Assembly: GCA_031426915.1 (NCBI GenBank)
Contig: JASJPB010000039.1
Coordinates: 62,001-126,000 of the forward strand
Reading direction: 5' to 3'
Source: Sulfurimicrobium sp031426915
GTDB taxonomy: Bacteria; Pseudomonadota; Gammaproteobacteria; Burkholderiales; Sulfuricellaceae
DNA length: 64,000 bases
A model generated the notes under the pieces. The model saw only the letters and a list, made by a program, of their open reading frames with translations. It ran no database searches and was not told where the DNA came from. This document shows positions 42,138-50,801 of this stretch, piece after piece; position 1 is the first letter of the stretch, and each line of letters opens with the position of its first letter. The position numbers and the translations under genes were made by a program.

Positions 42138-42944
42138 CTAATTGATCGCATTGCCGACACGCTTGAAGTCGTTGAAATTCCACCAGATCATGAAGGCTTT
42201 GCCAACGATGTTGCGGTCAGGCACGAACCCCCAGTAACGGCTGTCATTGCTGTCATCGCGGTTATCTCCCATAAGGAAGTAATGCCCATCCGGTACGGTA
42301 CAGCTAAAACCGTCCTCATTGTAATCACAGTTGGCTCGTGACGGGAAGGACCTGACATCCCCCAGGCGAACGGGAGGGAGTTCGGCTAGCATCAGTACTT
42401 CATGTTTATGCTCGTCCAGTTGCTCGTGAGTGCGTTTGGCTGTGACATAGTTGAGACCGCTCTTGACGTAATTGAACTCTTCTCCACGATCATCCATCAC
42501 CATGGGTTTGCCGTTGATGAAAAGCCGCTTGTCGCGGTAAATCACCTGGTCGCCGGGCAGGCCGACAACGCGCTTGATGTAATCCAGGGAGGTATCTTCC
42601 GGATAGCGGAACACCATGACCTCACCGCGTTTGGGCTGGTTGATGTTGATGACTTTTATGTTGGCAACAGGCAGACGAATGCCATAAGTGAATTTGTTGA
42701 CCAGAATGAAATCTCCCACCAGCAGGGTGGGCAGCATCGATCCGGAAGGAATCTTGAACGGTTCGACAAGAAAAGAGCGCAGAAAGAAAACCACCAGGAT
42801 CACCGGGAAAAAGCTCTTGGCGTATTCGACCAGTACCGGTTCCTTGGCATCTTTCGCACGTCGGGGTTTGCCCAGATAAATGTCGAACAGCCAGATGGCG
42901 CCCGTGAGCAACAGCGCAATCAGCATGATCAAAGCAAAATTCAT
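42138..42944 (-). CDS. lepB: Signal peptidase I
   Basis: 268 residues. Two N-terminal membrane segments precede the periplasmic catalytic domain with nucleophile Ser in PSGSMLPTL and general-base Lys in YIKRVVGLPGD. GDNRDDSNDSRYWG is the conserved C-terminal box. It cleaves signal peptides of exported proteins. It lies 12 bp after lepA, the classic lepA-lepB pair. Confidence 0.95.
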   Translation of the reverse strand: MNFALIMLIALLLTGAIWLFDIYLGKPRRAKDAKEPVLVEYAKSFFPVILVVFFLRSFLVEPFKIPSGSMLPTLLVGDFILVNKFTYGIRLPVANIKVININQPKRGEVMVFRYPEDTSLDYIKRVVGLPGDQVIYRDKRLFINGKPMVMDDRGEEFNYVKSGLNYVTAKRTHEQLDEHKHEVLMLAELPPVRLGDVRSFPSRANCDYNEDGFSCTVPDGHYFLMGDNRDDSNDSRYWGFVPDRNIVGKAFMIWWNFNDFKRVGNAIN

Positions 42945-42956
42945 TACATTCCTTTT

Positions 42957-44750
42957 CTACTTGTTGTCCACTTGAAGAATCGCCAGGAAAGCTTCCTGTG
43001 GAATCTCCACGTTACCCACCTGCTTCATGCGCTTCTTGCCCGCCTTCTGTTTTTCCAGCAGTTTGCGTTTGCGTGAAATGTCACCGCCATAGCATTTTGC
43101 CAGCACGTTCTTGCGCAACGCCTTGACGTTCTCGCGCGCCAGGATGTTTGAACCGATGGCTGCCTGTACCGCCACATCGAACATCTGGCGCGGGATCAGC
43201 TGACGCATCTTGGCAGCCAGTTCTCGGCCGCGGTAGGTCGAGTTGGCACGGTGCACGATGACCGAAAGCGCATCGACTTTTTCACCATTGATGAGGATGT
43301 CCACCTTGACCAGATCGGAAGCGCGGAATTCCTTGAAATCGTAATCCAGCGAAGCGTAACCACGGCTCGCCGATTTCAGTTTGTCGAAGAGATCCATCAC
43401 CACTTCGTTCATGGGCATGTCGTAGGTCAGCATCACCTGCCGCCCCATGTACTGCATATTGGTCTGGGAGCCGCGCTTCTGTGTGCACAGGGTGATCACG
43501 GCACCGACATATTCTTGCGGCACCAGAATGGTGGCGGTGATGATGGGCTCGCGGATTTCCTCGATTTTGGACAAATCGGGCAACTTGGAAGGATTCTCGA
43601 TCTCCACCACTTCCCCATCACGCATCACGACTTCATAAATCACCGTCGGGGCGGTGGTAATGAGGTCCATGTCGTACTCGCGTTCCAGACGCTCCTGCAC
43701 GATCTCGAGGTGCAACAGGCCAAGGAATCCGCAACGGAAGCCAAAACCAAGCGCCTGCGAAGTTTCCGGCTCATACTGCAGCGAAGCGTCGTTGAGCTTG
43801 AGTTTTTCCAGCGCATCGCGCAGCGCTTCATAATCGTGGGATTCCACCGGATACAAGCCGGCAAAAACCTGCGGCTTGATTTCCTTGAAGCCTGGCAAAG
43901 CCTCGCTGGCGGGATTGTTCGCCAGCGTCACGGTATCGCCCACCTTGGCCGATTTCAGTTCCTTGATGCCGGCGATGATGAAACCCACCTCGCCTGCAGA
44001 CAGTTGCGGCCGGGACAGGGACTTGGGCGTGAATACGCCGACCTGTTCGCACAGATGCGTGTCGCCAGTCGCCATGAGACGAATCTTGTCCTTGGGTTTG
44101 AGCGCGCCATCCACTACCCGGACCAGCATCACCACGCCAACATAATTGTCGAACCAGGAGTCGATGATCAGCGCCTTGAGCGGACCGTCGGGATTACCCT
44201 GCGGTGGCGGGATGCGCGCGATCACCGCTTCCAGGGTGTCCTCCACGCCCACGCCGGTCTTGGCACTGGCAAGCACTGCTTCCTTGGCATCGATGCCGAT
44301 GATGTCCTCGATTTCCTTGATCACCCGCTCCGGTTCGGCGCTGGGCAAGTCGATCTTGTTCAGCACCGGCACCACTTCCACGCCCTGCTCGATGGCGGTG
44401 TAGCAATTGGCCACGCTCTGTGCTTCCACGCCCTGGGATGCATCTACCACCAGCAGCGCGCCTTCGCAGGCGGCGAGCGAACGGCTGACTTCATAGGAAA
44501 AATCAACGTGGCCCGGGGTATCGATCAGGTTGAGCTGGTAAATCTGGCCGTCGCGTGCCTTGTATTCCAGCGCCGCTGTCTGGGCCTTGATGGTAATGCC
44601 GCGCTCGCGCTCGATATCCATGGAATCCAGCACCTGGGCTTCCATTTCGCGGTCGGAAAGACCTCCGCAAAGGTGGATGATGCGGTCGGCCAGGGTGGAT
44701 TTGCCGTGGTCGATATGGGCGATAATGGAAAAATTGCGTATCTGTTTCAT
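42957..44750 (-). CDS. lepA: Elongation factor 4 (LepA)
   Basis: 597 residues, the usual family length from ATG 44750 (MKQIRNFSIIAHIDHGKST). G-motifs: AHIDHGKST, DTPGH, NKIDLPSA; the C-terminal LepA-specific domain ends RKRKLLEKQKAGKKRMKQVG (given as KLLEKQKAGKKRMK). It is a translational GTPase. In-frame ATG 44756 and GTG 44774 are alternatives; the GTG lies in the terminator-like stem just upstream and has AAGGG nine bases before it. No Shine-Dalgarno precedes the ATGs. Confidence 0.94.
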   Translation of the reverse strand: MKQIRNFSIIAHIDHGKSTLADRIIHLCGGLSDREMEAQVLDSMDIERERGITIKAQTAALEYKARDGQIYQLNLIDTPGHVDFSYEVSRSLAACEGALLVVDASQGVEAQSVANCYTAIEQGVEVVPVLNKIDLPSAEPERVIKEIEDIIGIDAKEAVLASAKTGVGVEDTLEAVIARIPPPQGNPDGPLKALIIDSWFDNYVGVVMLVRVVDGALKPKDKIRLMATGDTHLCEQVGVFTPKSLSRPQLSAGEVGFIIAGIKELKSAKVGDTVTLANNPASEALPGFKEIKPQVFAGLYPVESHDYEALRDALEKLKLNDASLQYEPETSQALGFGFRCGFLGLLHLEIVQERLEREYDMDLITTAPTVIYEVVMRDGEVVEIENPSKLPDLSKIEEIREPIITATILVPQEYVGAVITLCTQKRGSQTNMQYMGRQVMLTYDMPMNEVVMDLFDKLKSASRGYASLDYDFKEFRASDLVKVDILINGEKVDALSVIVHRANSTYRGRELAAKMRQLIPRQMFDVAVQAAIGSNILARENVKALRKNVLAKCYGGDISRKRKLLEKQKAGKKRMKQVGNVEIPQEAFLAILQVDNK

Positions 44751-44763
44751 GCTCATATGCAGC

Positions 44764-44789
44764 AAAAAGGGCACGGTGATGTGCCCTTT
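44764..44789 (-). terminator. Terminator or attenuator just upstream of lepA
   Basis: On the minus strand a perfect 9-bp stem, AAAGGGCAC and GTGCCCTTT (44789-44781 and 44774-44766), with loop ATCACC, runs directly into TTTTT. This is a good rho-independent terminator for the rpoE-degQ-glutaredoxin transcript. Because it ends only about 8-14 bases before the lepA ATG, any promoter for lepA must either lie upstream and read through it, making it an attenuator, or be within the stem. Confidence 0.7.
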
Positions 44790-44856
44790 ACGTCTTTCTT
44801 AATAAAACTGGATTTTAACGGATATTGCCTAAATACGCATCAGGAGAGTGCTTTGG

Positions 44857-45114
44857 CTAATTTCTGGCCCGCAAATTATTCAAAACACTCTCCAATGCCG
44901 CAGGGTCGAAAAAATAATGGCAAATCTCGCGCCCTTCGCCCATGAGTACTGGCACCAACGAGCCATAGCGAAGCTTTAGGGCTTCATCGTCATCCACATC
45001 GATAATGGCAAGTTCAACCCCTGCCTGAAATTCATGAATTTCCTCGATCATCGCATCGCACAGATGGCATCCCTCCCGGCTGTAGACGGTCAGCTTAAGT
45101 GGTTCATTTGCCAT
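44857..45114 (-). CDS. Glutaredoxin-like family protein
   Basis: 85 residues, thioredoxin fold of the DUF836/glutaredoxin-like group: YSREGCHLCDAMIEE has the CxxC motif, followed by VDDDEALKLRYGSLVPVL. It is a likely thiol-disulfide oxidoreductase in the cytoplasm. ATG 45114 (MANEPLKLTV) overlaps the degQ stop by 11 bases and gives a normal family start. A conserved member of the rpoE-lepA block in betaproteobacteria. Confidence 0.85.
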   Translation of the reverse strand: MANEPLKLTVYSREGCHLCDAMIEEIHEFQAGVELAIIDVDDDEALKLRYGSLVPVLMGEGREICHYFFDPAALESVLNNLRARN

Positions 45115-46486
45115 TGGTGCGGATCGGAACATACATCGAACGGTCGCCTCTGCGGATCAACAATGCAATATTGCGTCCGGACCCATACTGGGCAACCAGC
45201 TCGTTAAATTGCTCCACGCTTTTTACATCGTAATTGTTGAGCGCAAGAATGATATCGCCCTTGCCCACGCCAGCCCGGGCGGCGGGACCTTCCGCATCCT
45301 CCACCAGCAGGCCGTTACTCAGCTTGAGTTCCTTTTTTTGTTCCTCGCTGAGCTCGATCAAAGTCAACCCCAGTTTGTTTGTAGCCTTGCTTGCCTTGGC
45401 GGGTCGCCCTCCTGTCTTCTCCGGCAGTTCACCCACGACCAGCGAGACCTCCTTGGGGGCCCCCTTGTGCCATACCTGAACCGTGACACGCTTGCCCGGC
45501 TTGACCGCGGCAACCATCCTGGGCAGCTCGCTGGAGTTTTCCACCGTCTTGCCATCAAACTTGAGCACCACGTCACTTGCCGCCAGCCCTGCCTTGTCGG
45601 CCGGGCTGCCTTTTTCCACATTTGCAATCAGGGCACCTGCGGGTTTGTTCAGACCGAAGGACTCCGCCAGCTCCTTGGTGACTTCCTGGATCAAGACACC
45701 CAGCCAGCCACGGTTGATCTTGCCCTGGGTGCGTAACTGGTCGCTGATGTCGATCGCCACATCGATGGGAATGGCAAAGGATAGTCCCATGAAACCGCCG
45801 GTACGGCTGTAGATCTGGGAATTGATGCCGACCACTTCACCTTTCATGTTGAACAGTGGCCCGCCGGAGTTGCCGGGGTTGATCGCCACATCGGTCTGGA
45901 TGAAGGGAACGTAATTCTCTTGCGGCAGCGAGCGGCCCTTGGCGCTCACAATGCCGGCGGTGACGCTGTTTTCGAAGCCGAATGGGGAACCGATGGCGAT
46001 CACCCACTCGCCAACCTTGAGCTGGTCGGGTTTGCCCATCGTCACCTTGGGTAAGGCGCCAGCCTCGATCTTGATCAGCGCCATGTCGGTACGGCGGTCG
46101 CTGCCGATAACCTTGGCCAGGAATTCGCGCTTGTCCGTCAGGCGCACAGTCACTTCATCCGCGGCATCCACCACATGGGCATTGGTCAGAATGTAGCCAT
46201 CGGAGCTAATGATGAAACCCGACCCCAGGGAACGGGATTGATATTCCTTCTGCCCCTTGCGCGGCGGCATGAAGCGGCGGAAGAAGTCGAACATCGGGTC
46301 GTCTTCCGAGAGATTGGGTATCTGGGGAAAAATACCCTCATTGCGTACGGTCTGGGTCGTACTGATGTTGACCACCGAGGGGCCTAGTTTCTCCACCAGA
46401 TCGGTGAAATCCGGCAATTCCCTGGCTTGGGCGAAAGTTGTTAAAGATATAAAAAGCGCAATAAATACCAACACTCTTTTCATCAT
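45104..46486 (-). CDS. degQ: Periplasmic serine protease, DegQ/MucD type
   Basis: 460 residues with a signal peptide (LVFIALFISLTTFAQA). The trypsin-like domain has the triad His in TNAHVVD, Asp in TDMALIKI and Ser in GNSGGPL, followed by two PDZ domains. It is an envelope quality-control protease of the sigma-E regulon; in Pseudomonas the equivalent position holds mucD. The start overlaps the rseC stop (ATGA). Confidence 0.93.
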   Translation of the reverse strand: MMKRVLVFIALFISLTTFAQARELPDFTDLVEKLGPSVVNISTTQTVRNEGIFPQIPNLSEDDPMFDFFRRFMPPRKGQKEYQSRSLGSGFIISSDGYILTNAHVVDAADEVTVRLTDKREFLAKVIGSDRRTDMALIKIEAGALPKVTMGKPDQLKVGEWVIAIGSPFGFENSVTAGIVSAKGRSLPQENYVPFIQTDVAINPGNSGGPLFNMKGEVVGINSQIYSRTGGFMGLSFAIPIDVAIDISDQLRTQGKINRGWLGVLIQEVTKELAESFGLNKPAGALIANVEKGSPADKAGLAASDVVLKFDGKTVENSSELPRMVAAVKPGKRVTVQVWHKGAPKEVSLVVGELPEKTGGRPAKASKATNKLGLTLIELSEEQKKELKLSNGLLVEDAEGPAARAGVGKGDIILALNNYDVKSVEQFNELVAQYGSGRNIALLIRRGDRSMYVPIRTNGK

Positions 46487-46959
46487 TCACGATCCTCTGC
46501 GAGTTTAACAATGTGGTGAGATAGCACCCGGCGCAGGATGACCGGCTGAAACTGCCGCTGGTTCCCCGCCCTGGCTGTCACCAGTTTCAACGCTACAAAT
46601 CCAAACATCAAACCAACACCGGCCCCCCATGCGGAATAGGCATCCTTCATGTCGGCTGAAGCCAGCAGGCTGCCTGTCATCGCTCCCGCGAACATTAACG
46701 CCAACGGCAGCAGGTAGGCCAAAACAGAGCTTTTCAGCAGGGCAGCTTCCTCCAGGCCGATAATCACCCTTTCGCCTGCTGTGGCCCCAATCGGGTTAAG
46801 TACCCTGAAGGAGCTTGTCTTGCTACCCAGAAGCCGGCTCAGGGAGGTCGTGCCACAAGTTTGCTTTGAGCTGCAACTGCCGCAGGCCGAGGCACGGGAG
46901 GTTTCCACATAAGAGCCCTCCTCCCCTACCCTGATTACTACGCCTTCCGCTTCAAGCAT
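46483..46959 (-). CDS. rseC: SoxR-reducing/sigma-E regulator RseC
   Basis: 158 residues: an N-terminal cysteine cluster (ACGSCSSKQTCG), two membrane segments (about 80-100 and 108-130) and a cytoplasmic tail. RseC/MucC family; a homologue forms part of the membrane system that reduces the SoxR iron-sulfur cluster. Located between rseB and degQ as expected. Confidence 0.88.
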   Translation of the reverse strand: MLEAEGVVIRVGEEGSYVETSRASACGSCSSKQTCGTTSLSRLLGSKTSSFRVLNPIGATAGERVIIGLEEAALLKSSVLAYLLPLALMFAGAMTGSLLASADMKDAYSAWGAGVGLMFGFVALKLVTARAGNQRQFQPVILRRVLSHHIVKLAEDRE

Positions 46960-46977
46960 GATATGGGGTCCAGCCGA

Positions 46978-47937
46978 TTATTTTGCAATAAAGCCAATGG
47001 AATTGGCGATCTGCATCACCGTCACCGACGGCACTTCGCCAAGCACCGTAACCTGATGATCTGCCACTGATTTCGTGAACACATTGATGGCGCCCTGGGT
47101 GGAGAGGCCCGATGCCGGTTTCACCCCCGCTGTCAGCGGTTCGATAAAAATCGATACCGCAGCCAGTTCGTCAGAAAATACCATGTGATTGGCGGGATAT
47201 TTCTTGCCAGGGAAAGAACGTTTTGCTTCCATGATTTTTTTGAACCCGGCCGGTGGCGATTTGACTTGCCAGCCCGGATCAACCGTAGCGATTTTGCTGG
47301 GCTCCTGCTCCACATGGCGGTGAATGGCGAACTTCGATTTTAATTGTTCGCGCTCGATGGGGCCGCCGATGCTAACCTGGGTAAAGGCGAACTGGTCGAC
47401 CATTTCACCTTTTTCGTTCAGCGTGGTGGCCTTGAGCAGCAGGCCGCTGATGCTGTCGGCGCACAGGCGATGGCCATAGCGATAGATGTCGCGGGGTTCC
47501 AGCATGACATTCTGGCATTCAAGCCCCGCCACACGCTCCAGTCCAGCCAGCTTGATCACGTAGTTTTCGCTGATGCCTGATAACTGTTGCGGCAGAATGG
47601 CCGGAAAGCCCTTGCGCGACTTGCGCTTTTCGACGATGACGGTTTTGTTTTGCGGAATGAAACAGACGACTTCATCATTGTTGCGGATAATTTCCCGTGG
47701 CGAACCGTCCAGCACTTCCAGTTTTTCATGCTCGCCGCTCTCGTCCGAGAGGTGAACGATGCGGGAAGTTTCCATGTAACCACCATGGTTGTAGACGAAG
47801 GTCCCGCTGTAGTTAAGCCGGTGAGCCACCGAGGCGATTTTTTGCAGCCAGGCTACCCCATCTCCGGACTGGGATTCCGCCAGCGCAAGTCCCGGCAGGC
47901 AGATCAAAACAAGTACTACGTGACGGCCGAATTTCAT
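46978..47937 (-). CDS. rseB: Periplasmic sigma-E regulator RseB (MucB)
   Basis: 319 residues with a signal peptide (VVLVLICLPGLALA). It has the MucB/RseB LolA-like N-terminal domain (RLNYSGTFVYNHGGYMETSRIVHL, given as NYSGTFVYNHGG) and a C-terminal domain that binds the anti-sigma factor. It shields RseA from DegS-type cleavage until misfolded porin or lipopolysaccharide is sensed. The ATG overlaps the rseA stop by four bases. Confidence 0.92.
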   Translation of the reverse strand: MKFGRHVVLVLICLPGLALAESQSGDGVAWLQKIASVAHRLNYSGTFVYNHGGYMETSRIVHLSDESGEHEKLEVLDGSPREIIRNNDEVVCFIPQNKTVIVEKRKSRKGFPAILPQQLSGISENYVIKLAGLERVAGLECQNVMLEPRDIYRYGHRLCADSISGLLLKATTLNEKGEMVDQFAFTQVSIGGPIEREQLKSKFAIHRHVEQEPSKIATVDPGWQVKSPPAGFKKIMEAKRSFPGKKYPANHMVFSDELAAVSIFIEPLTAGVKPASGLSTQGAINVFTKSVADHQVTVLGEVPSVTVMQIANSIGFIAK

Positions 47938-48422
47938 CGTGCGGCAACCTCGCGTACTTCAGAAACCGTGCGGATATAGGGCGCCATGCCCTGCATGGCT
48001 ACGCTGGGCGAATATTCCTGGTGGGCCAGCAGGTAGGGATTGACATTGCTACTGGTCAGCATTGCCTGTGGCGCCTTGGCCGTGATCAGGGAAGCCGGCG
48101 TGTTCACCGCACCCGTTTGCAGCACCGCCCATACCACCAGGCCCACAGCCGTCACGGAAGCGGCGGCAGACAGCGCGATCATGCGCGGTTTGCGCTGGAA
48201 TGCGCGATGTGGCGCCAGTATCGTGGGTTCTTGAGCCAGGCGAGCGCTGAAACGTTGCATGAAATCACTGGAAACCGGAGGTGTATCGCGCAAGGCATCA
48301 CCCATCAAATGGTAAGCCTGCCATTCATGCTGCATTTCCGGGCCTTGCATAGCGGCAAGAAGGCGTTGCGTCTGGTCGTCGTCCAGTTCGCCATCCATCA
48401 GTTGTGAAATTTCTTCATTCAT
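47934..48422 (-). CDS. rseA: Anti-sigma-E factor RseA (MucA)
   Basis: 162 residues: a cytoplasmic anti-sigma domain starting MNEEISQLMDGELDDDQ, a membrane segment (about 85-105; IALSAAASVTAVGLVVWAVL) and a periplasmic tail that binds RseB. ATG 48422 has GAGGTGG upstream and overlaps nothing; a GTG at 48431 would overlap rpoE. It inhibits RpoE at the inner membrane. Confidence 0.92.
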   Translation of the reverse strand: MNEEISQLMDGELDDDQTQRLLAAMQGPEMQHEWQAYHLMGDALRDTPPVSSDFMQRFSARLAQEPTILAPHRAFQRKPRMIALSAAASVTAVGLVVWAVLQTGAVNTPASLITAKAPQAMLTSSNVNPYLLAHQEYSPSVAMQGMAPYIRTVSEVREVAAR

Positions 48423-48424
48423 TC

Positions 48425-49024
48425 TTACCACCTCTTGTCTCCTTGAATATCCAGCAACGGCTTCAATTTCTGGGAAATTGCATCACGTGCCCGGAATATC
48501 CGCGAACGCACGGTACCAATCGGGCAATTCATCACTTGCGCGATGTCCTCGTAACTTAAACCCTCGATCTCGCGCAAAGTAATCGCGGTCCTCAGTTCTT
48601 CTGGCAATTCATCCACCGCGGAGTTCACGGTTTGCGCAATCTGCTTGGACATCAATGCATTTTCGGGCGTGTTGATATCGCGTAACTCGTCACCGCCCTC
48701 GAAACCTTCTGCTTCCTCGTTGTCGAACACCGTCACGGTTGGCGCACGGCGACCCTGGGCCACCAAATAATTCTTGGCGGTATTGATGCCTATGCGGTAC
48801 AGCCAGGTATAAAACGCACTCTCGCCACGAAAGGTCGGTAGCGCACGGTAGGCTTTGATAAAAGCCTCCTGCGACACATCCTCCACCTCGGCCGCGTCAC
48901 GGATAAAACGCGACAAAAGCCGTGCCAGCTTGCGTTGGTACTTGGCCACCAACAACTCGAAGGCATGCTTGTCGCCCCGCTGCGCACGCTCGACCAGTTG
49001 CTGGTCAATTTCCCTGTCACCCAT
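48425..49024 (-). CDS. rpoE: RNA polymerase sigma-E factor
   Basis: 199-residue ECF sigma factor: region 2 (DAAEVEDVSQEAFIKAYRAL, FYTWLYRIGINTAKNYL) and region 4 (LREIEGLSYEDIAQVMNCPIGTVRSRIFRAR, given as MNCPIGTVRSRIFRAR). Directs the envelope-stress regulon with the downstream rseABC-degQ genes. ATG 49024 has AGGGAG upstream. It is divergent from nadB, a conserved arrangement. Confidence 0.96.
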   Translation of the reverse strand: MGDREIDQQLVERAQRGDKHAFELLVAKYQRKLARLLSRFIRDAAEVEDVSQEAFIKAYRALPTFRGESAFYTWLYRIGINTAKNYLVAQGRRAPTVTVFDNEEAEGFEGGDELRDINTPENALMSKQIAQTVNSAVDELPEELRTAITLREIEGLSYEDIAQVMNCPIGTVRSRIFRARDAISQKLKPLLDIQGDKRW

Positions 49025-49100
49025 AAGGGCCTGCTCCCTGAACCTGTTTTTTTTGTAGTATAACGCCCCCTTCTGATTTACTGGTGAGGAGCGTCTTGCT

Positions 49101-49128
49101 TAAAGACAGTCATGAGGTGCAATAGTTC
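49101..49128 (-). promoter_or_regulatory. Sigma-E-type promoter candidate for rpoE
   Basis: Reading toward rpoE: GAACTA (49128-49123), exactly 16 bases, then TCTTTA (49106-49101). This approaches the ECF sigma-E consensus GAACTT-16-TCtga and lies about 77 bp before the rpoE start, consistent with autoregulation. The -10 match is imperfect. Confidence 0.45.
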
Positions 49129-49209
49129 ACACCTGGGCATGGGTATTGCGCATAGGAATTGGCGCTGCGTGGTATGATTTTCCCGCTTATATTTTGCACT
49201 GGACCGGGC

Positions 49210-50796
49210 GTGAAACAGTTTGACGTGGTTATAGTTGGAAGTGGCTTGGCGGGCATGACGCTTGCGCTGCATCTTGCCGAACACAAGAAGATTGGAATCA
49301 TCACCAAGAAAAAAATGCTCGATGGCGCGAGCGGATGGGCTCAGGGCGGCATCGCTGCGGTACTCAGCGATGATGATTCGACGCAATCCCATCTCCAGGA
49401 CACCCTGGTTGCCGGTGCCGGGCTGTGCAATGAAGGTTCCACCCGTTTCGTGGTGGAACATGGCAAAAGCGCGATTGAGTGGTTGATTAATCAAGGCGTC
49501 CGCTTCAGCCACGACGAACAGCACCCCGAGGCGCTGCATCTCACACGGGAAGGCGGACACAGCCATCGCCGCATCGTGCATGCCGCTGACGCCACCGGCG
49601 CTGCGGTACAGGCAACCTTATCGGCCCAAATCAATGCGCACCCCAACATCACCCTGCTGGAAGAACATATCGCGATTGACCTCATAACAGGAAAAAAACT
49701 GGGGTTAACGGAGCCTGCGTTGAGCAACCGCTGTTTCGGCGTGTATGCGCTGGACAACGACTCGGGCAGGGTCAGGACCATCGCCGCACAGCATGTGGTG
49801 CTGGCCACCGGCGGCGCCGGCAAGGTGTATCTCTACACCACCAACCCGGATGTCGCGGCAGGTGATGGCATAGCCATGGGATGGCGCGCCGGCTGCCGGG
49901 TGGCAAACATGGAGTTCATCCAGTTTCACCCCACCTGTCTGTACCACCCCCACGCCAAATCCTTCCTGATTACCGAGGCCGTGCGCGGTGAAGGCGGTTT
50001 GCTCAAGCTGCCGGACGGCTCCCGCTTCATGCCCGGCCACGATCCCCGTGCGGAACTGGCGCCACGGGATGTGGTGGCACGGGCGATCGACTTCGAAATG
50101 AAAAAACGCGGCCTGGATTGCGTGTATCTGGACATCTCGCACAAACCTGCTGCCTTTCTGATGGAGCATTTCCCCAACATCCACGCGCGCTGCCTGGAAC
50201 TGGGCATAGACATCACCCGCGACCCCATTCCGGTGGTGCCAGCGGCCCATTACACCTGCGGCGGCATCGTGACCGACCTGCGCGCCCGAACCGATATCCA
50301 CAACCTTTATGCTGTGGGGGAAGTGGCCCATACCGGCCTGCACGGCGCCAACCGGCTGGCCAGCAACTCGCTGCTGGAGTGTATCGTTTTCGCCCAGGCT
50401 GCGGCGCGGGATATCCTGGAGCAAGTTGACTCAGCCCTGCCGCCCCTGCCGGAATGGGACGAAAGCAGGGTCACCGACGCCGACGAAGAAATCATCATCT
50501 CCCACAACTGGGACGAACTGCGCCGCTTCATGTGGGACTACGTCGGTATCGTGCGCACCACCAAGCGCTTGCAGCGTGCCTTGAAGCGCATCAAGCTGCT
50601 GCGCGAAGAAATCTTCGAGTACTACAGCACCTTCCGCGTCAGCAACGACCTGATCGAGTTGCGCAACCTGGTCCAGACCGCCGAACTGATCGTGCAAAGC
50701 GCGATGCTGCGCCATGAAAGCCGCGGTCTGCACTTCAGCCGCGACTATCCGGAACAGTTGCCGGTGGCGGAAAACACCGTGCTGGTTCCGGATTAA
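49210..50796 (+). CDS. nadB: L-aspartate oxidase
   Basis: 528-residue flavoprotein that oxidises L-aspartate to iminoaspartate for NAD synthesis. FAD motif VIVGSGLAGMTLAL at the N-terminus, WAQGGIAAVLS, HTGLHGANRLASNSLLE and the C-terminal helical domain are typical. GTG 49210 places the FAD fold at residue 3 as usual; the longer frame from 49159 adds a non-homologous stretch. It is divergent from rpoE. Confidence 0.93.
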   Translation: MKQFDVVIVGSGLAGMTLALHLAEHKKIGIITKKKMLDGASGWAQGGIAAVLSDDDSTQSHLQDTLVAGAGLCNEGSTRFVVEHGKSAIEWLINQGVRFSHDEQHPEALHLTREGGHSHRRIVHAADATGAAVQATLSAQINAHPNITLLEEHIAIDLITGKKLGLTEPALSNRCFGVYALDNDSGRVRTIAAQHVVLATGGAGKVYLYTTNPDVAAGDGIAMGWRAGCRVANMEFIQFHPTCLYHPHAKSFLITEAVRGEGGLLKLPDGSRFMPGHDPRAELAPRDVVARAIDFEMKKRGLDCVYLDISHKPAAFLMEHFPNIHARCLELGIDITRDPIPVVPAAHYTCGGIVTDLRARTDIHNLYAVGEVAHTGLHGANRLASNSLLECIVFAQAAARDILEQVDSALPPLPEWDESRVTDADEEIIISHNWDELRRFMWDYVGIVRTTKRLQRALKRIKLLREEIFEYYSTFRVSNDLIELRNLVQTAELIVQSAMLRHESRGLHFSRDYPEQLPVAENTVLVPD

Positions 50797-50801
50797 GACA
50801 T

